64,000 nt of DNA from Skermanella mucosa (GTDB lineage: Bacteria; Pseudomonadota; Alphaproteobacteria; Azospirillales; Azospirillaceae). Shown here piece by piece: positions 45,209 through 55,046 of the stretch. Both the position numbers and the translations under genes were made by a program. The notes beneath the pieces are model-generated. The model made no database searches and had not been told where the DNA came from. It was given only the letters and a program-made list of their open reading frames with translations. Position 1 is the first letter of the stretch. Each line of letters opens with the position of its first letter. The stretch is from NCBI RefSeq assembly GCF_016765655.2, contig NZ_CP086106.1:2166501-2230500 (forward strand), in the 5' to 3' direction.

Positions 45209-47023
45209 TCAGGTGATCCTGACCGCGACGTAGGACCCCGGCGCGTCCTCGATCACCGGCAGCCCGCCGGCGCCGGGAATGCGGGCCGCCACCTTGCCGC
45301 CGCCGTGCTTGGACAGCCAGCGCTGCCATTCCGGCCACCAGGAACCCGGGTTCTGCTTGGCGGTCGCCAACCAGTCGTCCGGGGCCTTCGGCAGCTTGGC
45401 GTTGGTCCAGTAGCAGTATTTCTCCGCGGCCGGCGGATTGACCACGCCGGCGATATGGCCCGACGCCGACAGGACGAACTTGATCGGGCCGGAGAAGGTC
45501 TGCGTCCCGGCATAGGTCGATTTCCACGGCGCGATGTGGTCCTCGCGGGTGGACAGCATGAACACGGGGGTCTTGATCTTCCGCAGGTCGATCGGCTCGC
45601 CCTTCAGGCTGATGCCGCCGGGCTGGATCAGCAGGTTCTTCTGGTACATGTTGCGCAGGTAGAAGCTGTGCATCCGCGCCGGCATGCGGGTCGAATCCGA
45701 GTTCCAGTACAGCAGGTCGAACGGGAACGGGTCCTTGCCCAGCAGGTAGTTGTTGACCACGAACGACCAGATCAGGTCGTTGGCGCGCAGCATGTTGAAG
45801 CTGGTCGCCATGGTGCTGCCGTCCAGGTAGCCTTTCTCGTTCATCTTCTCCTCGAGCATCTGGAGCTGCTCTTCGTCGATGAACACGGACAGCTCGCCGG
45901 ACTCGGAGAAATCGGTCATGGTCGTGAAGAAGGTGGCGCTGGTGATCCGCTCGTCGCCCTTGGCCGCCATGTAGGCCAGGGTGGAGGCGAGCAGGGTGCC
46001 GCCCAGGCAGTAGCCTATGGCGTTGACCTCCGCCTCGCCGGTCGCGAGCTTGATCTGGTCGAGTGCTGCCAGCGGCCCCTCGACCATGTAGTCCTCGAAG
46101 CTCTTGGCGGCCAGTTCCTCGTCCGGGTTGACCCAGGATATCATGAAGACCGTGATTCCCTGGTCCACCGCCCACTTGATGAAGGAGTTCTTCGCGCGCA
46201 GGTCGAGGATGTAGTACTTGTTGATCCACGGCGGCACTATGAGCAGCGGGCGCCGCAGCACCTGCTCCGTCGTCGGGCTGTACTGGATCAGCTGCATCAG
46301 GTCGTTCTGGTAGACCACCTTGCCCGGGGTCGAGGCGATGTTCCTGCCCACCTGGAAGGCGTCGTAATCGGTCATCCGGATGCTGAGCTGGCCCTTGCCG
46401 CGCTCCAGGTCGTCCAGCAGGTGCTCCAGCCCCTTGACCAGGTTCTCGCCGCCGGACTCCATGGTGGCGCGCAGAACCTCCGGGTTCGTCATGACGAAGT
46501 TGCTGGGCGCCATCGCGTCCACGAACTGGCGGGTGTAGAAATCGACCTTCATGGCCGTCTTGTCGTCGAGGCCGTCGACGCCGCGGACGCTCGACTGCAT
46601 GAAACGGGCGGTCAGCAGATAGGACTGCTTGATGAAGTCGAACAGCGTGTTCTCGTCCCAGGCGCTGTCCTTGAACCGGCGGTCGTCCTTGGCGGGCAGG
46701 ATCACCGGGTCGGCCTCCTGGCCCAGGAACCGCTGGGTCGTGCGCTGCCACAGGGTCATGTAGTCCTGCCACAGCGACATCTGGGCCTGCATCAGCTTGA
46801 CCGGGTCGGCCATCATCCGCGTGGTCATCTCGATGAAGGCGTGGCCGATGTTCAGCGGATCGGTCGACGGTGCATGGTTGCCGTCATGGACCTGCCGGGC
46901 CAGGAACTCGGACACCAGATGCTGGCTGTGCTCGGCGATCCGGGCCATCGCCCGGCTCAGTTCGACGGGATCGGGGAACTTCACGTCGGAGCCATGCGTT
47001 TCGGCTCCATGCGTTTCAGCCAT
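45209..47023 (-). CDS. phaC: Class I poly(3-hydroxyalkanoate) synthase
   Basis: Polymerises hydroxyacyl-CoA into PHA granules. 604 residues: N-terminal PhaC_N domain, then alpha/beta hydrolase core with lipase-like box GYCLGG carrying nucleophile Cys339, catalytic Asp495 in REDHIAPW and His523 in SASGHIAG. The length and spacing fit class I enzymes, which act without PhaE or PhaR. phaA, phaB and phasins are not adjacent. The gene reads away from a 259-bp AT-rich gap shared with the lipoprotein gene. Confidence 0.97.
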   Translation of the reverse strand: MAETHGAETHGSDVKFPDPVELSRAMARIAEHSQHLVSEFLARQVHDGNHAPSTDPLNIGHAFIEMTTRMMADPVKLMQAQMSLWQDYMTLWQRTTQRFLGQEADPVILPAKDDRRFKDSAWDENTLFDFIKQSYLLTARFMQSSVRGVDGLDDKTAMKVDFYTRQFVDAMAPSNFVMTNPEVLRATMESGGENLVKGLEHLLDDLERGKGQLSIRMTDYDAFQVGRNIASTPGKVVYQNDLMQLIQYSPTTEQVLRRPLLIVPPWINKYYILDLRAKNSFIKWAVDQGITVFMISWVNPDEELAAKSFEDYMVEGPLAALDQIKLATGEAEVNAIGYCLGGTLLASTLAYMAAKGDERITSATFFTTMTDFSESGELSVFIDEEQLQMLEEKMNEKGYLDGSTMATSFNMLRANDLIWSFVVNNYLLGKDPFPFDLLYWNSDSTRMPARMHSFYLRNMYQKNLLIQPGGISLKGEPIDLRKIKTPVFMLSTREDHIAPWKSTYAGTQTFSGPIKFVLSASGHIAGVVNPPAAEKYCYWTNAKLPKAPDDWLATAKQNPGSWWPEWQRWLSKHGGGKVAARIPGAGGLPVIEDAPGSYVAVRIT

Positions 47024-47282
47024 GTTTTTCGGTCCTCTGCGACTCTACAATGATCTTGCGGTCGGCCGCTCCTCGCCGTGGAAATGCCGAACGCGGAATG
47101 CCGGGCTTGATGGAACGCGCACTTTGATACAACATCGGCGTAATTTTTTCAGCGCCGTGATACTGCGGCGTATGGTTCCGGCGAGTTTCGTCCGCGCCCA
47201 ATCGACGCACGGGGATGCCAAAACCTCCGCCATGGGAGACTATGACGGCAATGGGTGACAGAAAATATAAAATGGCTACGCA

Positions 47283-47735
47283 ATGACCAGCCCAGGCCCG
47301 AACCAGCATCCGCAAACCCGTCCGCGCCGGGCGGCCCCCTGGCGTATCCTGGCCGCCGCAGCCCTGCTGGCCGGCACGGCGGGATGCGCCGACAGTCCCG
47401 TGCTCGACCTGCTGGGCGGCGGCGCCGGCCTGCCGCCCGAGGGGGCGGAGCAGGGGCTGATCCGGCGCGCCACCGACCAGGACAAGACCTGGCCGAACCT
47501 CGCCAGCGTGCCGCCGCGGCCGACCGCCTTCAGCAAGCCGGCGGAGCGGCAGGCACTACTGGACCGGCTGAAGATCGAGAGGGGCGAGGACCTGGCGTCG
47601 GGTGCCGACCTGGACGCCCGGGCGCCGGTCGCCCCGGCGCGGCAGGCACCGCCGACGCTTCCCGCGATGGGCGGCGAGGTTCCGCCGCCGGTCAGCGCCA
47701 TCCAGATCCCGCAGGCCCCGCCCGCGGCTCCCTGA
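47283..47735 (+). CDS. Hypothetical lipoprotein
   Basis: 150 residues with a basic N-tail, hydrophobic stretch and lipobox LAGTAGC (Cys about residue 35). It contains the segment TWPNLASVPPRPTAFS, a motif seen in alphaproteobacterial envelope lipoproteins that bind other cell-envelope components, and a Pro/Ala-rich C-terminus. No enzymatic domain. Probably outer-membrane or periplasmic. Confidence 0.75.
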   Translation: MTSPGPNQHPQTRPRRAAPWRILAAAALLAGTAGCADSPVLDLLGGGAGLPPEGAEQGLIRRATDQDKTWPNLASVPPRPTAFSKPAERQALLDRLKIERGEDLASGADLDARAPVAPARQAPPTLPAMGGEVPPPVSAIQIPQAPPAAP

Positions 47736-47930
47736 GGTACGGCGCGGCGCCGGCGACCTGTATCCTTCGGCCCGTATCTTTTGGGGTGAAGCCGCCGCCG
47801 AAAAATCTCGATTCCGGAGCGTCGGGGCGGTACATACTGGCTCCCCGCTCCGGTCCGGCCGAAATGCCGCGGCCGGACAGGGCGGCGCGCATTTTTCAGG
47901 CGCCCGTATCTCCAGGTTTTCGGGGCACCC

Positions 47931-49181
47931 ATGACGGATAGCGAATTCCACCGGATCAAGAGATTACCGCCGTATGTGTTCGCGGAAGTGAACGCCATGA
48001 AGGCGCGAGCCCGAGCCGCAGGCGAGGACATCATCGATTTCGGCATGGGCAATCCGGATCTGCCGACTCCTCCGCACATCGTGGAAAAGCTGATCGAGGC
48101 GGTTCAGGACCCGAAGACCCACCGCTATTCCAATTCGCGGGGCATCCCCGGCCTGCGGCGGGCGATCTGCTCCTACTACAAGAAGCGCTTCAACGTGACG
48201 CTCGACCCGGAGAGCGAGGCGATCGTCACGATCGGATCGAAGGAAGGGCTGGCCAACCTGGCGCAGGCGATCACCAGCCCGGGCGACATCATGCTGGTGC
48301 CCAATCCCAGCTATCCGATCCATCCCTTCGGCTTCATCCTGGCCGGCGCCGCGATCCGCCACCTGCCGATCGGGCAGGGCTACAGCTTCATGGAATCGCT
48401 GGAACGCGCGGTGAAGCACAGCGTGCCCAAGCCGCTGGCGGTCGTGCTGAACTATCCGTCCAACCCGACGGCCGAGGTCGTCGACCTGGACTTCTACCGG
48501 CCGATCGTGGAGTTCTGCCTGAAGCACGGGATCTACATCCTGTCCGACCTGGCCTACTCCGAGATCTATTTCGACGACGTGCCGCCGCCGTCGATCCTGG
48601 AGATCCCGGAGGCTCGGGAGATCGCGGTCGAGTTCACCTCGATGAGCAAGACCTATTCCATGCCCGGCTGGCGCATCGGCTTCGCCACCGGCAACAAGAA
48701 GCTGATCACGGCCCTGGCGCGCATCAAGTCCTACCTGGACTACGGCGCCTTCACCCCCATCCAGGTCGCCGCGGCCGCGGCACTCAACGGTCCGCAGGAC
48801 TGCGTCGCCGAGGCTCGGGCGATCTACAAGGCCCGCCGCGACGTCCTGATCGAGGGTCTGGCCGCGGCGGGATGGCAGGTGCCCAGCCCGCCGGCCAGCA
48901 TGTTCGCCTGGGCGCCGATCCCGGCCCAGTTCGCCCACCTGGGCAGCCTGGAGTTCAGCAAGCTGCTGCTCCAGGAGGCGAAGGTCGCCGTGGCGCCCGG
49001 CATCGGCTTCGGCGAGTACGGCGACGGCCATGTCCGGTTGGCGCTGGTCGAGAACCAGCACCGCATCCGGCAGGCCTGCCGCAACATCCGCCTGTTCTTC
49101 CAGGAAGCGGGGATCGCGCCGCAGGGCGCCGCGCGCCGCGCCCCGGTTCCCGCCGGCGCCAAGCAGCGGGCCGCGTCGTGA
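47931..49181 (+). CDS. alaC: AlaC-like PLP-dependent aminotransferase
   Basis: Class I/II fold-type I aminotransferase, 416 residues. Hallmarks: FHRIKRLPPYVFAEVNAMK and GEDIIDFGMGNPDLPTPPHIVEKL at the start, strikingly like E. coli AlaC; NYPSNPTAEV (cofactor pocket); and PLP-lysine in FTSMSKTYSMPGWRIGF. Expected to transaminate alanine/pyruvate or a related pair; automated annotation often labels this group LL-diaminopimelate aminotransferase. A GTGA overlap (49178-49181) couples it to hom. Confidence 0.92.
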   Translation: MTDSEFHRIKRLPPYVFAEVNAMKARARAAGEDIIDFGMGNPDLPTPPHIVEKLIEAVQDPKTHRYSNSRGIPGLRRAICSYYKKRFNVTLDPESEAIVTIGSKEGLANLAQAITSPGDIMLVPNPSYPIHPFGFILAGAAIRHLPIGQGYSFMESLERAVKHSVPKPLAVVLNYPSNPTAEVVDLDFYRPIVEFCLKHGIYILSDLAYSEIYFDDVPPPSILEIPEAREIAVEFTSMSKTYSMPGWRIGFATGNKKLITALARIKSYLDYGAFTPIQVAAAAALNGPQDCVAEARAIYKARRDVLIEGLAAAGWQVPSPPASMFAWAPIPAQFAHLGSLEFSKLLLQEAKVAVAPGIGFGEYGDGHVRLALVENQHRIRQACRNIRLFFQEAGIAPQGAARRAPVPAGAKQRAAS

Positions 49182-50470
49182 CGGCCCCGTTGAAGATCGG
49201 GGTCGCCGGCCTGGGAACCGTCGGCGGCGGCGTCCTGAAGCTGCTGGACGGCCATGCCGACCTGCTGGCCGGGCGGAGCGGCCGGCGCATGATCGTCACC
49301 GCGGTCAGCGCACGGACGCGGGGCCGTGACCGCGGCGTGGATCTCAGCGGCGCCCGCTGGTACGAGGACGCGACCGCGCTGGCCGCCGATCCCGACGTCG
49401 ACGTCGTGGTCGAACTGATCGGCGGGTCCGAGGGAATCGCCCGCGAGCTGTGCGAGACCGCGCTGACGCGGGGCAAGCACGTGGTCACCGCCAACAAGGC
49501 GCTGCTGGCGCTCCACGGCACCGGCCTGGCCCGGCTGGCCGAGGAGAACGGGGTGGCGCTCGCCTTCGAGGCGGCCGTGGCCGGCGGCATCCCGGTGATC
49601 AAGGGACTCCGCGAGGGGCTGGCGGCCAACGGGATCAAGGAAGTCCACGGCATCCTGAACGGCACCTGCAACTATATCCTGACCGAGATGCGGGAAACCG
49701 GGCGAGAGTTCGGCGACGTACTCGCCGAAGCGCAGAAGCTGGGCTACGCCGAGGCGGACCCGAGCTTCGACATCGACGGCGTGGACGCGGCCCACAAGCT
49801 GGCGATACTGACCTCCGTGGCGTTCGGCTGCGCGGTCGACTTCGAGTCCGTCCACATCGAAGGCATCCGGCATATATCCGCGCTGGACATCGACTATGCC
49901 CGCGAATTGGGCTACCGGATCAAGCTGCTGGGCATCGCCCGGCGCTACAACGGCAATGTCGAGCAGCGCGTCCATCCGGCCATGGTGCCGGTCGATTCGC
50001 CGATCGCGTCGGTCGACGGCGTGTTCAACGCGGTGGTGGCGGACGGGGATTTCGTCGAGAAGGTCACCTTCGTCGGCCGCGGCGCCGGCGCCGGCCCGAC
50101 AGCGTCGGCCGTCGTCGCCGACCTCGTGGACGTGGCGCGGGGCCGGATCTCCCCGGCGTTCGGCGTCCCGTCCGATCGGCTTGAAAGCGTCCGAGCCGCC
50201 CCGCCCGAGGAACGCCGAGGAGCGTACTACCTGCGCCTCATGGTGGTCGACCGCCCCGGCGTGATAGCAGAGGTGGCGGCGGCGTTGCGCGACGAGAATG
50301 TTTCGATGGAATCGTTCCTGCAGCGCGGCCGTGCGCCGGGCGAAGCGGTTCCCGTCGTGTTGACCACCCACGACACCGATGAAGCGTCCATGCAGCGGGC
50401 GCTGGTGTCGCTGTCGCGGTTGGAAGCGGTGATGGAAGCGCCGCGGATGATTCGCATCGAGCAGTTCTGA
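49178..50470 (+). CDS. hom: Homoserine dehydrogenase
   Basis: NAD(P)-dependent reduction of aspartate semialdehyde to homoserine for threonine, methionine and isoleucine synthesis. 430 residues: Rossmann domain (KIGVAGLGTVGGGVLKLL), catalytic region TANKALLALHG, NGTCNYILTEM and EADPSFDIDGVDAAHKLAIL, and a C-terminal ACT domain (about 350-430; RLMVVDRPGVIAEVAAAL), allowing feedback inhibition by threonine. GTG start overlapping the alaC stop. Confidence 0.97.
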   Translation: MTAPLKIGVAGLGTVGGGVLKLLDGHADLLAGRSGRRMIVTAVSARTRGRDRGVDLSGARWYEDATALAADPDVDVVVELIGGSEGIARELCETALTRGKHVVTANKALLALHGTGLARLAEENGVALAFEAAVAGGIPVIKGLREGLAANGIKEVHGILNGTCNYILTEMRETGREFGDVLAEAQKLGYAEADPSFDIDGVDAAHKLAILTSVAFGCAVDFESVHIEGIRHISALDIDYARELGYRIKLLGIARRYNGNVEQRVHPAMVPVDSPIASVDGVFNAVVADGDFVEKVTFVGRGAGAGPTASAVVADLVDVARGRISPAFGVPSDRLESVRAAPPEERRGAYYLRLMVVDRPGVIAEVAAALRDENVSMESFLQRGRAPGEAVPVVLTTHDTDEASMQRALVSLSRLEAVMEAPRMIRIEQF

Positions 50471-50562
50471 GTCAGGTCCGACGGGCCGGGTGTCCGGAAA
50501 ACCGGGCTCCGGAAAGAGTTCAATCGATTGAGGAAATGGGGAAGAACCCCAGGGGGAAAACG

Positions 50563-51555
50563 ATGGTAGAGCAAGCAGCGCGTCAGATGGACCGCAACCT
50601 GGCCCTCGAGGTCGTACGCGTGACCGAGGCGGCCGCCCTGTCGGCATCGCTGCTGATCGGCCGCGGCGACGAGAAGCTGGCCGACCAGGCCGCCGTGGAC
50701 GCGATGCGCCAGGCGCTGAACAGCCTGGCGATCGAAGGCACCGTCGTGATCGGCGAGGGCGAGCGGGACGAGGCGCCGATGCTGTATATCGGCGAGAAGG
50801 TCGGCACCGGCGGCCCGAAGGTCGATATCGCCCTCGATCCGCTGGAAGGCACCACCATCACCGCGACGGGTGGCCCGAACGCGCTGGCCGTGGTTGCGAT
50901 GGCGGAGGAAGGCGGCTTCCTGAACGCGCCCGATGTCTACATGGACAAGATCGCGGTCGGCGGCAACCTGCCCGAAAATGTCGTGGACCTGGACGAGACG
51001 GTCGCCAACAACCTGAAGAACCTGGCCAAGGCCAAGGGCGCCGAAGTCTCCGAGCTGCTCGTCTGCATCCTGGACCGGCCGCGTCACTCGGAGCTGATCG
51101 CCAAGGTCCGCGAGGCCGGAGCCCGGATCATGCTGATCTCCGACGGCGACGTGTCCGGCGTGATCGCCACGTCCCAGCCGGAAAGCGGCGTGGACATGTA
51201 CATGGGCAGCGGCGGCGCCCCCGAAGGCGTGTTGGCGGCCGCGGCCCTGCGCTGCATCGGCGGCCAGTTCCAGGGCCGGCTGCTGTTCCGCAACGACGAC
51301 GAGAAGGCCCGGGCGGCGCGCTGGGGCGTCACCGACCTGACCCGCAAGTACGAGTTGAACGACTTGGCCAGCGGCAACGTGATGTTCGCCGCCACCGGCG
51401 TCACCACCGGCACCATGCTGCGGGGCGTTCGCCGCTTCGCCGGCGGGGCCGTGACCCACTCCATCGTCATGCGCTCGAAGAGCGGCACCGTCCGCATCGT
51501 CGAGGCGCACCACAACTTCCGCCGCAAGACCGGCTTCGGTCCCGCGGATAAGTGA
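50563..51555 (+). CDS. glpX: Class II fructose-1,6-bisphosphatase
   Basis: Gluconeogenic hydrolysis of fructose-1,6-bisphosphate (or bifunctional FBPase/SBPase in the Calvin cycle). GlpX landmarks: VIGEGERDEAPMLYIGEKVG, IALDPLEGTTITATGGPNALAV (metal and phosphate sites), GSGGAPEGVLAAAALRCIGG. Two starts are possible; ATG 50563 has a strong AGGGGGAAA site and was chosen over 50536. Overlaps recJ by 4 nt. Confidence 0.95.
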   Translation: MVEQAARQMDRNLALEVVRVTEAAALSASLLIGRGDEKLADQAAVDAMRQALNSLAIEGTVVIGEGERDEAPMLYIGEKVGTGGPKVDIALDPLEGTTITATGGPNALAVVAMAEEGGFLNAPDVYMDKIAVGGNLPENVVDLDETVANNLKNLAKAKGAEVSELLVCILDRPRHSELIAKVREAGARIMLISDGDVSGVIATSQPESGVDMYMGSGGAPEGVLAAAALRCIGGQFQGRLLFRNDDEKARAARWGVTDLTRKYELNDLASGNVMFAATGVTTGTMLRGVRRFAGGAVTHSIVMRSKSGTVRIVEAHHNFRRKTGFGPADK

Positions 51556-53342
51556 GTTCGCAACAGGCCTTCCTGAACGTTACCCGCTCGCTCGGGGGCC
51601 GGCGCTGGATCGCCCGGCCGTCCGACGAGCGGACTGCCCTGGCGCTCGCCCAGAGCCACGGCCTGCCGGAACTGGTGGGCCGCGTCCTCTCGGCGCGCGG
51701 CGTCGATCTGCCCACGGCGGAAAATTTCCTGTCGCCGACGCTCAAGGCGTTGCTGCCCGACCCCAGCCACCTGAAGGACATGGACGCCGCGGCCGACCGG
51801 ATCGCGCGCGCGATCCGGTCCGGCGAACGGGTGGCGGTGTTCGGCGACTATGACGTGGACGGCGCCACTTCGTCGGCCCTGCTTCGCCGTTTCTTCCGGG
51901 CGGCGGGGGCGGACCTGTCCGTCTACATCCCCGACCGGATCGCGGAGGGCTACGGCCCCAACGCGCCGGCGCTGATCCGCCTGAAGGAAAAGGGCATCAG
52001 CCTGGTGGTCACGGTCGATTGCGGCGTTACCGCCTTCGATCCGCTGGCCGCCGCCGCCGCTGCGGGGCTCGACGTGGTCGTGGTCGACCACCACGCCGCG
52101 GAGCCGCGCCTGCCGCAGGCGGTCGCGGTGGTGAACCCCAACCGGGTGGACGACGCCTCGCCGCACAAGACCCTGGCGGCGGTCGGCGTCACCTTCCTGC
52201 TGGTCGTGGCGCTCAACCGCGCGCTGCGGGATGCCGGCTGGTGGTCGGCGGGCCGGCCGCAGCCGGACTTGCTGGGCTGGCTCGACATCGTTGCCCTGGG
52301 GACGGTATGCGACGTGGTGCCGCTGGTCGGCCTCAACCGCGCCCTGGTGAGCCAGGGGCTCAGGGTGATGGCGCGGCGGTCCAATCCGGGCATCACCGCC
52401 CTTTCCGACTTGTGCAAGCTGGCGGAGAAGCCGGACGCCTGGCATGCCGGCTATATCCTGGGGCCACGGGTTAACGCCGGCGGCCGGGTCGGCGCGTCCG
52501 ACCTGGGTGCCCGGCTGCTCTCGACCGACGATCCGGCCGAGGCCGCCGATCTGGCGCGCATCCTCGACCAGCACAATACCGAGCGCCGCGCCATCGAGGC
52601 GGCCGTGGTCGAGGAGGCCATGGTCCAGGTCGAGGCGGCGCTGGAGGATCTGGGCGGGCTGGTCTTCGCCGTCGGCGAGGGCTGGCACCCGGGGGTGATC
52701 GGCATCGTCGCCGCCCGCCTGAAGGAGCGTTACAACCGCGCGGCCTGCGTCGTGGCGCTGGACAAGGGCATCGGCAAGGCTTCGGGACGGTCGGTGCGCG
52801 GCGTCGACCTGGGAGCGGCGGTGATCGCCGCGCGCCATGCCGGCCTGCTGATCGCCGGCGGCGGCCACCGCATGGCGGCGGGCTTCACCGCGGCGGCCGA
52901 GCGGCTGCCGGAGCTGAAACGATTCCTGTCCGACCGCATCGCCGCCCAGCAGGAGGGCGGACCGCTTGCCCCGACCCTGGAGCTGGACGGCGTGCTGTCG
53001 GTGGGGGGAGCCACGCCCGGCTTGGTCGGTACGCTGGCCAAGCTGGGTCCCTTTGGCACAGGCAATTCCGAGCCCCGCTTCGCGCTGGCCGACGCCCGCA
53101 TCGCCCATGCCAGCGTGGTCGGCGAGAACCATGTCCGCTGCATCCTGACCAGCGGAGGCGGCGAGCGCCTGAAGGCCATCGCGTTCCGCGCGCTCGACAG
53201 CGACCTGGGCAAGGGCCTGCTCAAGAGCGGCGGCGCGCCGCTGCATGTCGCCGGCCATCTGCGCCCCGACAATTGGCAGGGCCGGAACGAGGTCCAGCTG
53301 ATGATCGAGGATGCCGCCCCGGTCTGGGGCACCGCTGGCTGA
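51552..53342 (+). CDS. recJ: Single-stranded-DNA-specific exonuclease RecJ
   Basis: 5'-3' ssDNA exonuclease in recombination and mismatch repair. 596 residues: DHH domain with motifs FGDYDVDGATSSAL, TVDCGVTAFD, VVVDHHAAEPRLP, then DHHA1 with GWHPGVIGIVAARLKERY and SGRSVRGVDLGAA, GGGHRMAAGFT, and the C-terminal OB-like RecJ domain (LGPFGTGNSEPRFAL). GTG start inside the glpX stop (GTGA), so alaC-hom-glpX-recJ reads as one cluster. Confidence 0.97.
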   Translation: MSSQQAFLNVTRSLGGRRWIARPSDERTALALAQSHGLPELVGRVLSARGVDLPTAENFLSPTLKALLPDPSHLKDMDAAADRIARAIRSGERVAVFGDYDVDGATSSALLRRFFRAAGADLSVYIPDRIAEGYGPNAPALIRLKEKGISLVVTVDCGVTAFDPLAAAAAAGLDVVVVDHHAAEPRLPQAVAVVNPNRVDDASPHKTLAAVGVTFLLVVALNRALRDAGWWSAGRPQPDLLGWLDIVALGTVCDVVPLVGLNRALVSQGLRVMARRSNPGITALSDLCKLAEKPDAWHAGYILGPRVNAGGRVGASDLGARLLSTDDPAEAADLARILDQHNTERRAIEAAVVEEAMVQVEAALEDLGGLVFAVGEGWHPGVIGIVAARLKERYNRAACVVALDKGIGKASGRSVRGVDLGAAVIAARHAGLLIAGGGHRMAAGFTAAAERLPELKRFLSDRIAAQQEGGPLAPTLELDGVLSVGGATPGLVGTLAKLGPFGTGNSEPRFALADARIAHASVVGENHVRCILTSGGGERLKAIAFRALDSDLGKGLLKSGGAPLHVAGHLRPDNWQGRNEVQLMIEDAAPVWGTAG

Positions 53343-53450
53343 CCCATTGCCGGGGCGGAGAAATTTCCCACAGAAACTTCGCCGCCCCAGCAGAATCCGC
53401 CTTGATTTACCCCCGTCGCCCGGCTATCCATCCACTCACTTCAGCGCCTC

Positions 53451-53526
<76 letters not shown>

Positions 53527-53532
53527 CTCAAA

Positions 53533-54077
53533 GTAGTGGCTTAGATCAAGGTTTTCCGGCGCCTACAGCAATCCGACAGGCACTGAAATCGTAGCAGGCT
53601 TCGTAGCAGAAGCCTAGCCTCTGGTGTGGTTAACGAGTTACACTGTATGGTGGCATTGACGGTGATGGATACGTTTTTCCGCCTCGGCGCCTATGTGTAT
53701 GGAAAAATTACAAGTCTTTCATGTATAATTCTTTTTTGGCAACCAATCTATGTACCGCTACCTGGTTGCTCGGCTCTGTGGTTTCCAAACCTGACAGGTC
53801 AATCTACACCGAGTGTGTGTACGGATGTCTGAGAGGGGGGCTTGGTCCCTGCCCCGGGGGAGGTAGCTGAAGGCCGAATTGCTTCATCGTGCGGTCTTTG
53901 CGGGCAGGTCAACCAGAGGCGGCTTAGAACCGCCGTCCGGCAGCCAGTTCCTTACGCCCATTGCTCCGCATCGGCGCGGTTGTACCTTCCTGGGCGGGAT
54001 GCTTCACCATGCCCTTGGGAGGCTTGCTGGGTGAGTCCCCAAGTTTTTCCGCTCCTTTCCCCTGCGGAGACCGAAAG
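53533..54077. other. Left end of the element, no convincing gene
   Basis: 545 bp without a gene I trust. It holds the arm-type site 53588-53608, an AT-rich block (53620-53790), and a GC-richer block (53840-54070) with a GGCGG/CCGCC hairpin at 53918-53934. Short frames exist on both strands (for example 53626-53832 plus and 53924-54166 minus) but have no ribosome binding site or recognisable content. Confidence 0.5.
53588..53608 (+). other. Putative integrase arm-type site, left
   Basis: 21 bp containing TCGTAGCA twice (ATCGTAGCAGG, TTCGTAGCA), repeated with one mismatch at 61719-61739 near the right end in the same orientation. Lies 55 bp inside the attL core. Paired tandem octamers flanking both cores fit arm-type integrase binding sites. 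Confidence 0.6.
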
Positions 54078-54647
54078 CTATCCTGTGGCCTTCTGGCGGG
54101 CTTCTGCAGCATCAAGGATGCGGTACACGCTCGCTCGTCCAATCCCAAGGCGCTTGGCGATTTCACCTGCCCCTAGCCCTCCGGCCTTAAGGGCGCGTAC
54201 CTGTACAGTGTCAATGCTGGCCTTCCGGCCCTTATAGACGCCTTCGGCCTTGGCTTTTGCGATCCCCTCTAACTGGCGCTCTTTCCTCAGGTTCGTCTCG
54301 AACTCCGCGAACACGCCTAGCATATCTAGGAACGCTTTACCGGCAGCCGTCCCGGTATCGATTGGTTGTTCCGTTGCCCTCAGGGTCACTCCCTTGGCCT
54401 TCAGTTCCCGAACGATATCCTGAAGGTCGCCGATGCTGCGGGCTAACCGGTCTACCCTGGTGACTACCAGCACGTCGTCAGACCGAAGGAACTGAAGCAG
54501 TGTGTCCAGCTCGGTCCGCCCTTGTCGGCTGGTGCCGCTCACCTTCTCCGATCGTACTACATCGCACCCAGCGGCTTTCAGCGCCGTGGTCTGGATGGAC
54601 AGGTCTTGGTCAATGGTGCTCACTCTGGCGTAGCCGTAGACGGTCAT
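54078..54647 (-). CDS. Serine recombinase (resolvase/invertase family)
   Basis: 189 residues, full length for a small resolvase/invertase. Catalytic Ser10 in YGYARVS; conserved Arg in LVVTRVDRLARSIGDLQ (R-x-x-R-L-x-R); long E helix (FLDMLGVFAEFETNLRKERQLEGIAKAKA); C-terminal HTH GLGAGEIAKRLGIGRASVYRIL. Would catalyse resolution or inversion at specific sites. The region just upstream has five GTCTC/GAGAC motifs that could be its res/crossover site. Confidence 0.95.
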   Translation of the reverse strand: MTVYGYARVSTIDQDLSIQTTALKAAGCDVVRSEKVSGTSRQGRTELDTLLQFLRSDDVLVVTRVDRLARSIGDLQDIVRELKAKGVTLRATEQPIDTGTAAGKAFLDMLGVFAEFETNLRKERQLEGIAKAKAEGVYKGRKASIDTVQVRALKAGGLGAGEIAKRLGIGRASVYRILDAAEARQKATG

Positions 54648-54664
54648 GCTCCGGTTCCCGATTG

Positions 54665-54777
54665 TGTCTCATATGGGTCTAGAACCTGAACTTTGCCTGT
54701 CTCGAAATCGATAATCAATCCAAATGAGACTCATAGATGCTGGGGCAAATGTCTCACGACCTATGTCTCGTATGGGT
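54665..54777. promoter_or_regulatory. Candidate res/crossover site of the serine recombinase
   Basis: TGTCTCATATGGGT (54665-54678) and TGTCTCGTATGGGT (54764-54777) differ at one position. Between them lie GTCTC at 54699 and 54751 and the inverse GAGAC at about 54726, giving five copies in 113 bp. The location directly upstream of the recombinase start is where resolvase res sites usually sit. Confidence 0.5.
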
Positions 54778-55046
54778 ATACATTAATGATGCAATGGTCG
54801 CCCAGCTTGTCGCCGTTCAGCGCTGCATTCATGTCGCTCGCCACCTTTGTTTGTGTCGGAGAGTACCGATCACCCGCCGAAGGCATGTGTTGTATCATTG
54901 TCACGGTGTGTGGCTTTGACCAGAGGAGAAGCATGGATGTTGTTGCAAGCCATGCCTTTCCCGGTATTTATACGACCAAGACGACAGCGGGGACGACAAG
55001 ATCGTGGCTGCGTCGGTTGAATGAATACTCGATAGGGGTAGCTTAA
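54778..55046. other. Leader region of the porin gene
   Basis: About 270 bp between the res-like site and the porin ATG. It ends with CGATAGGGGTAGCTTAA before the start, giving a modest ribosome binding site. No stable coding frame is convincing here. The long leader is typical for regulated outer-membrane protein messages, but no specific operator is recognised. Confidence 0.4.

Noticed and set aside
53626-53832. Short frame (68 codons) in the AT-rich left end of the element
   Set aside because: No ribosome binding site, no recognisable domain; hydrophobic and Cys content looks random.
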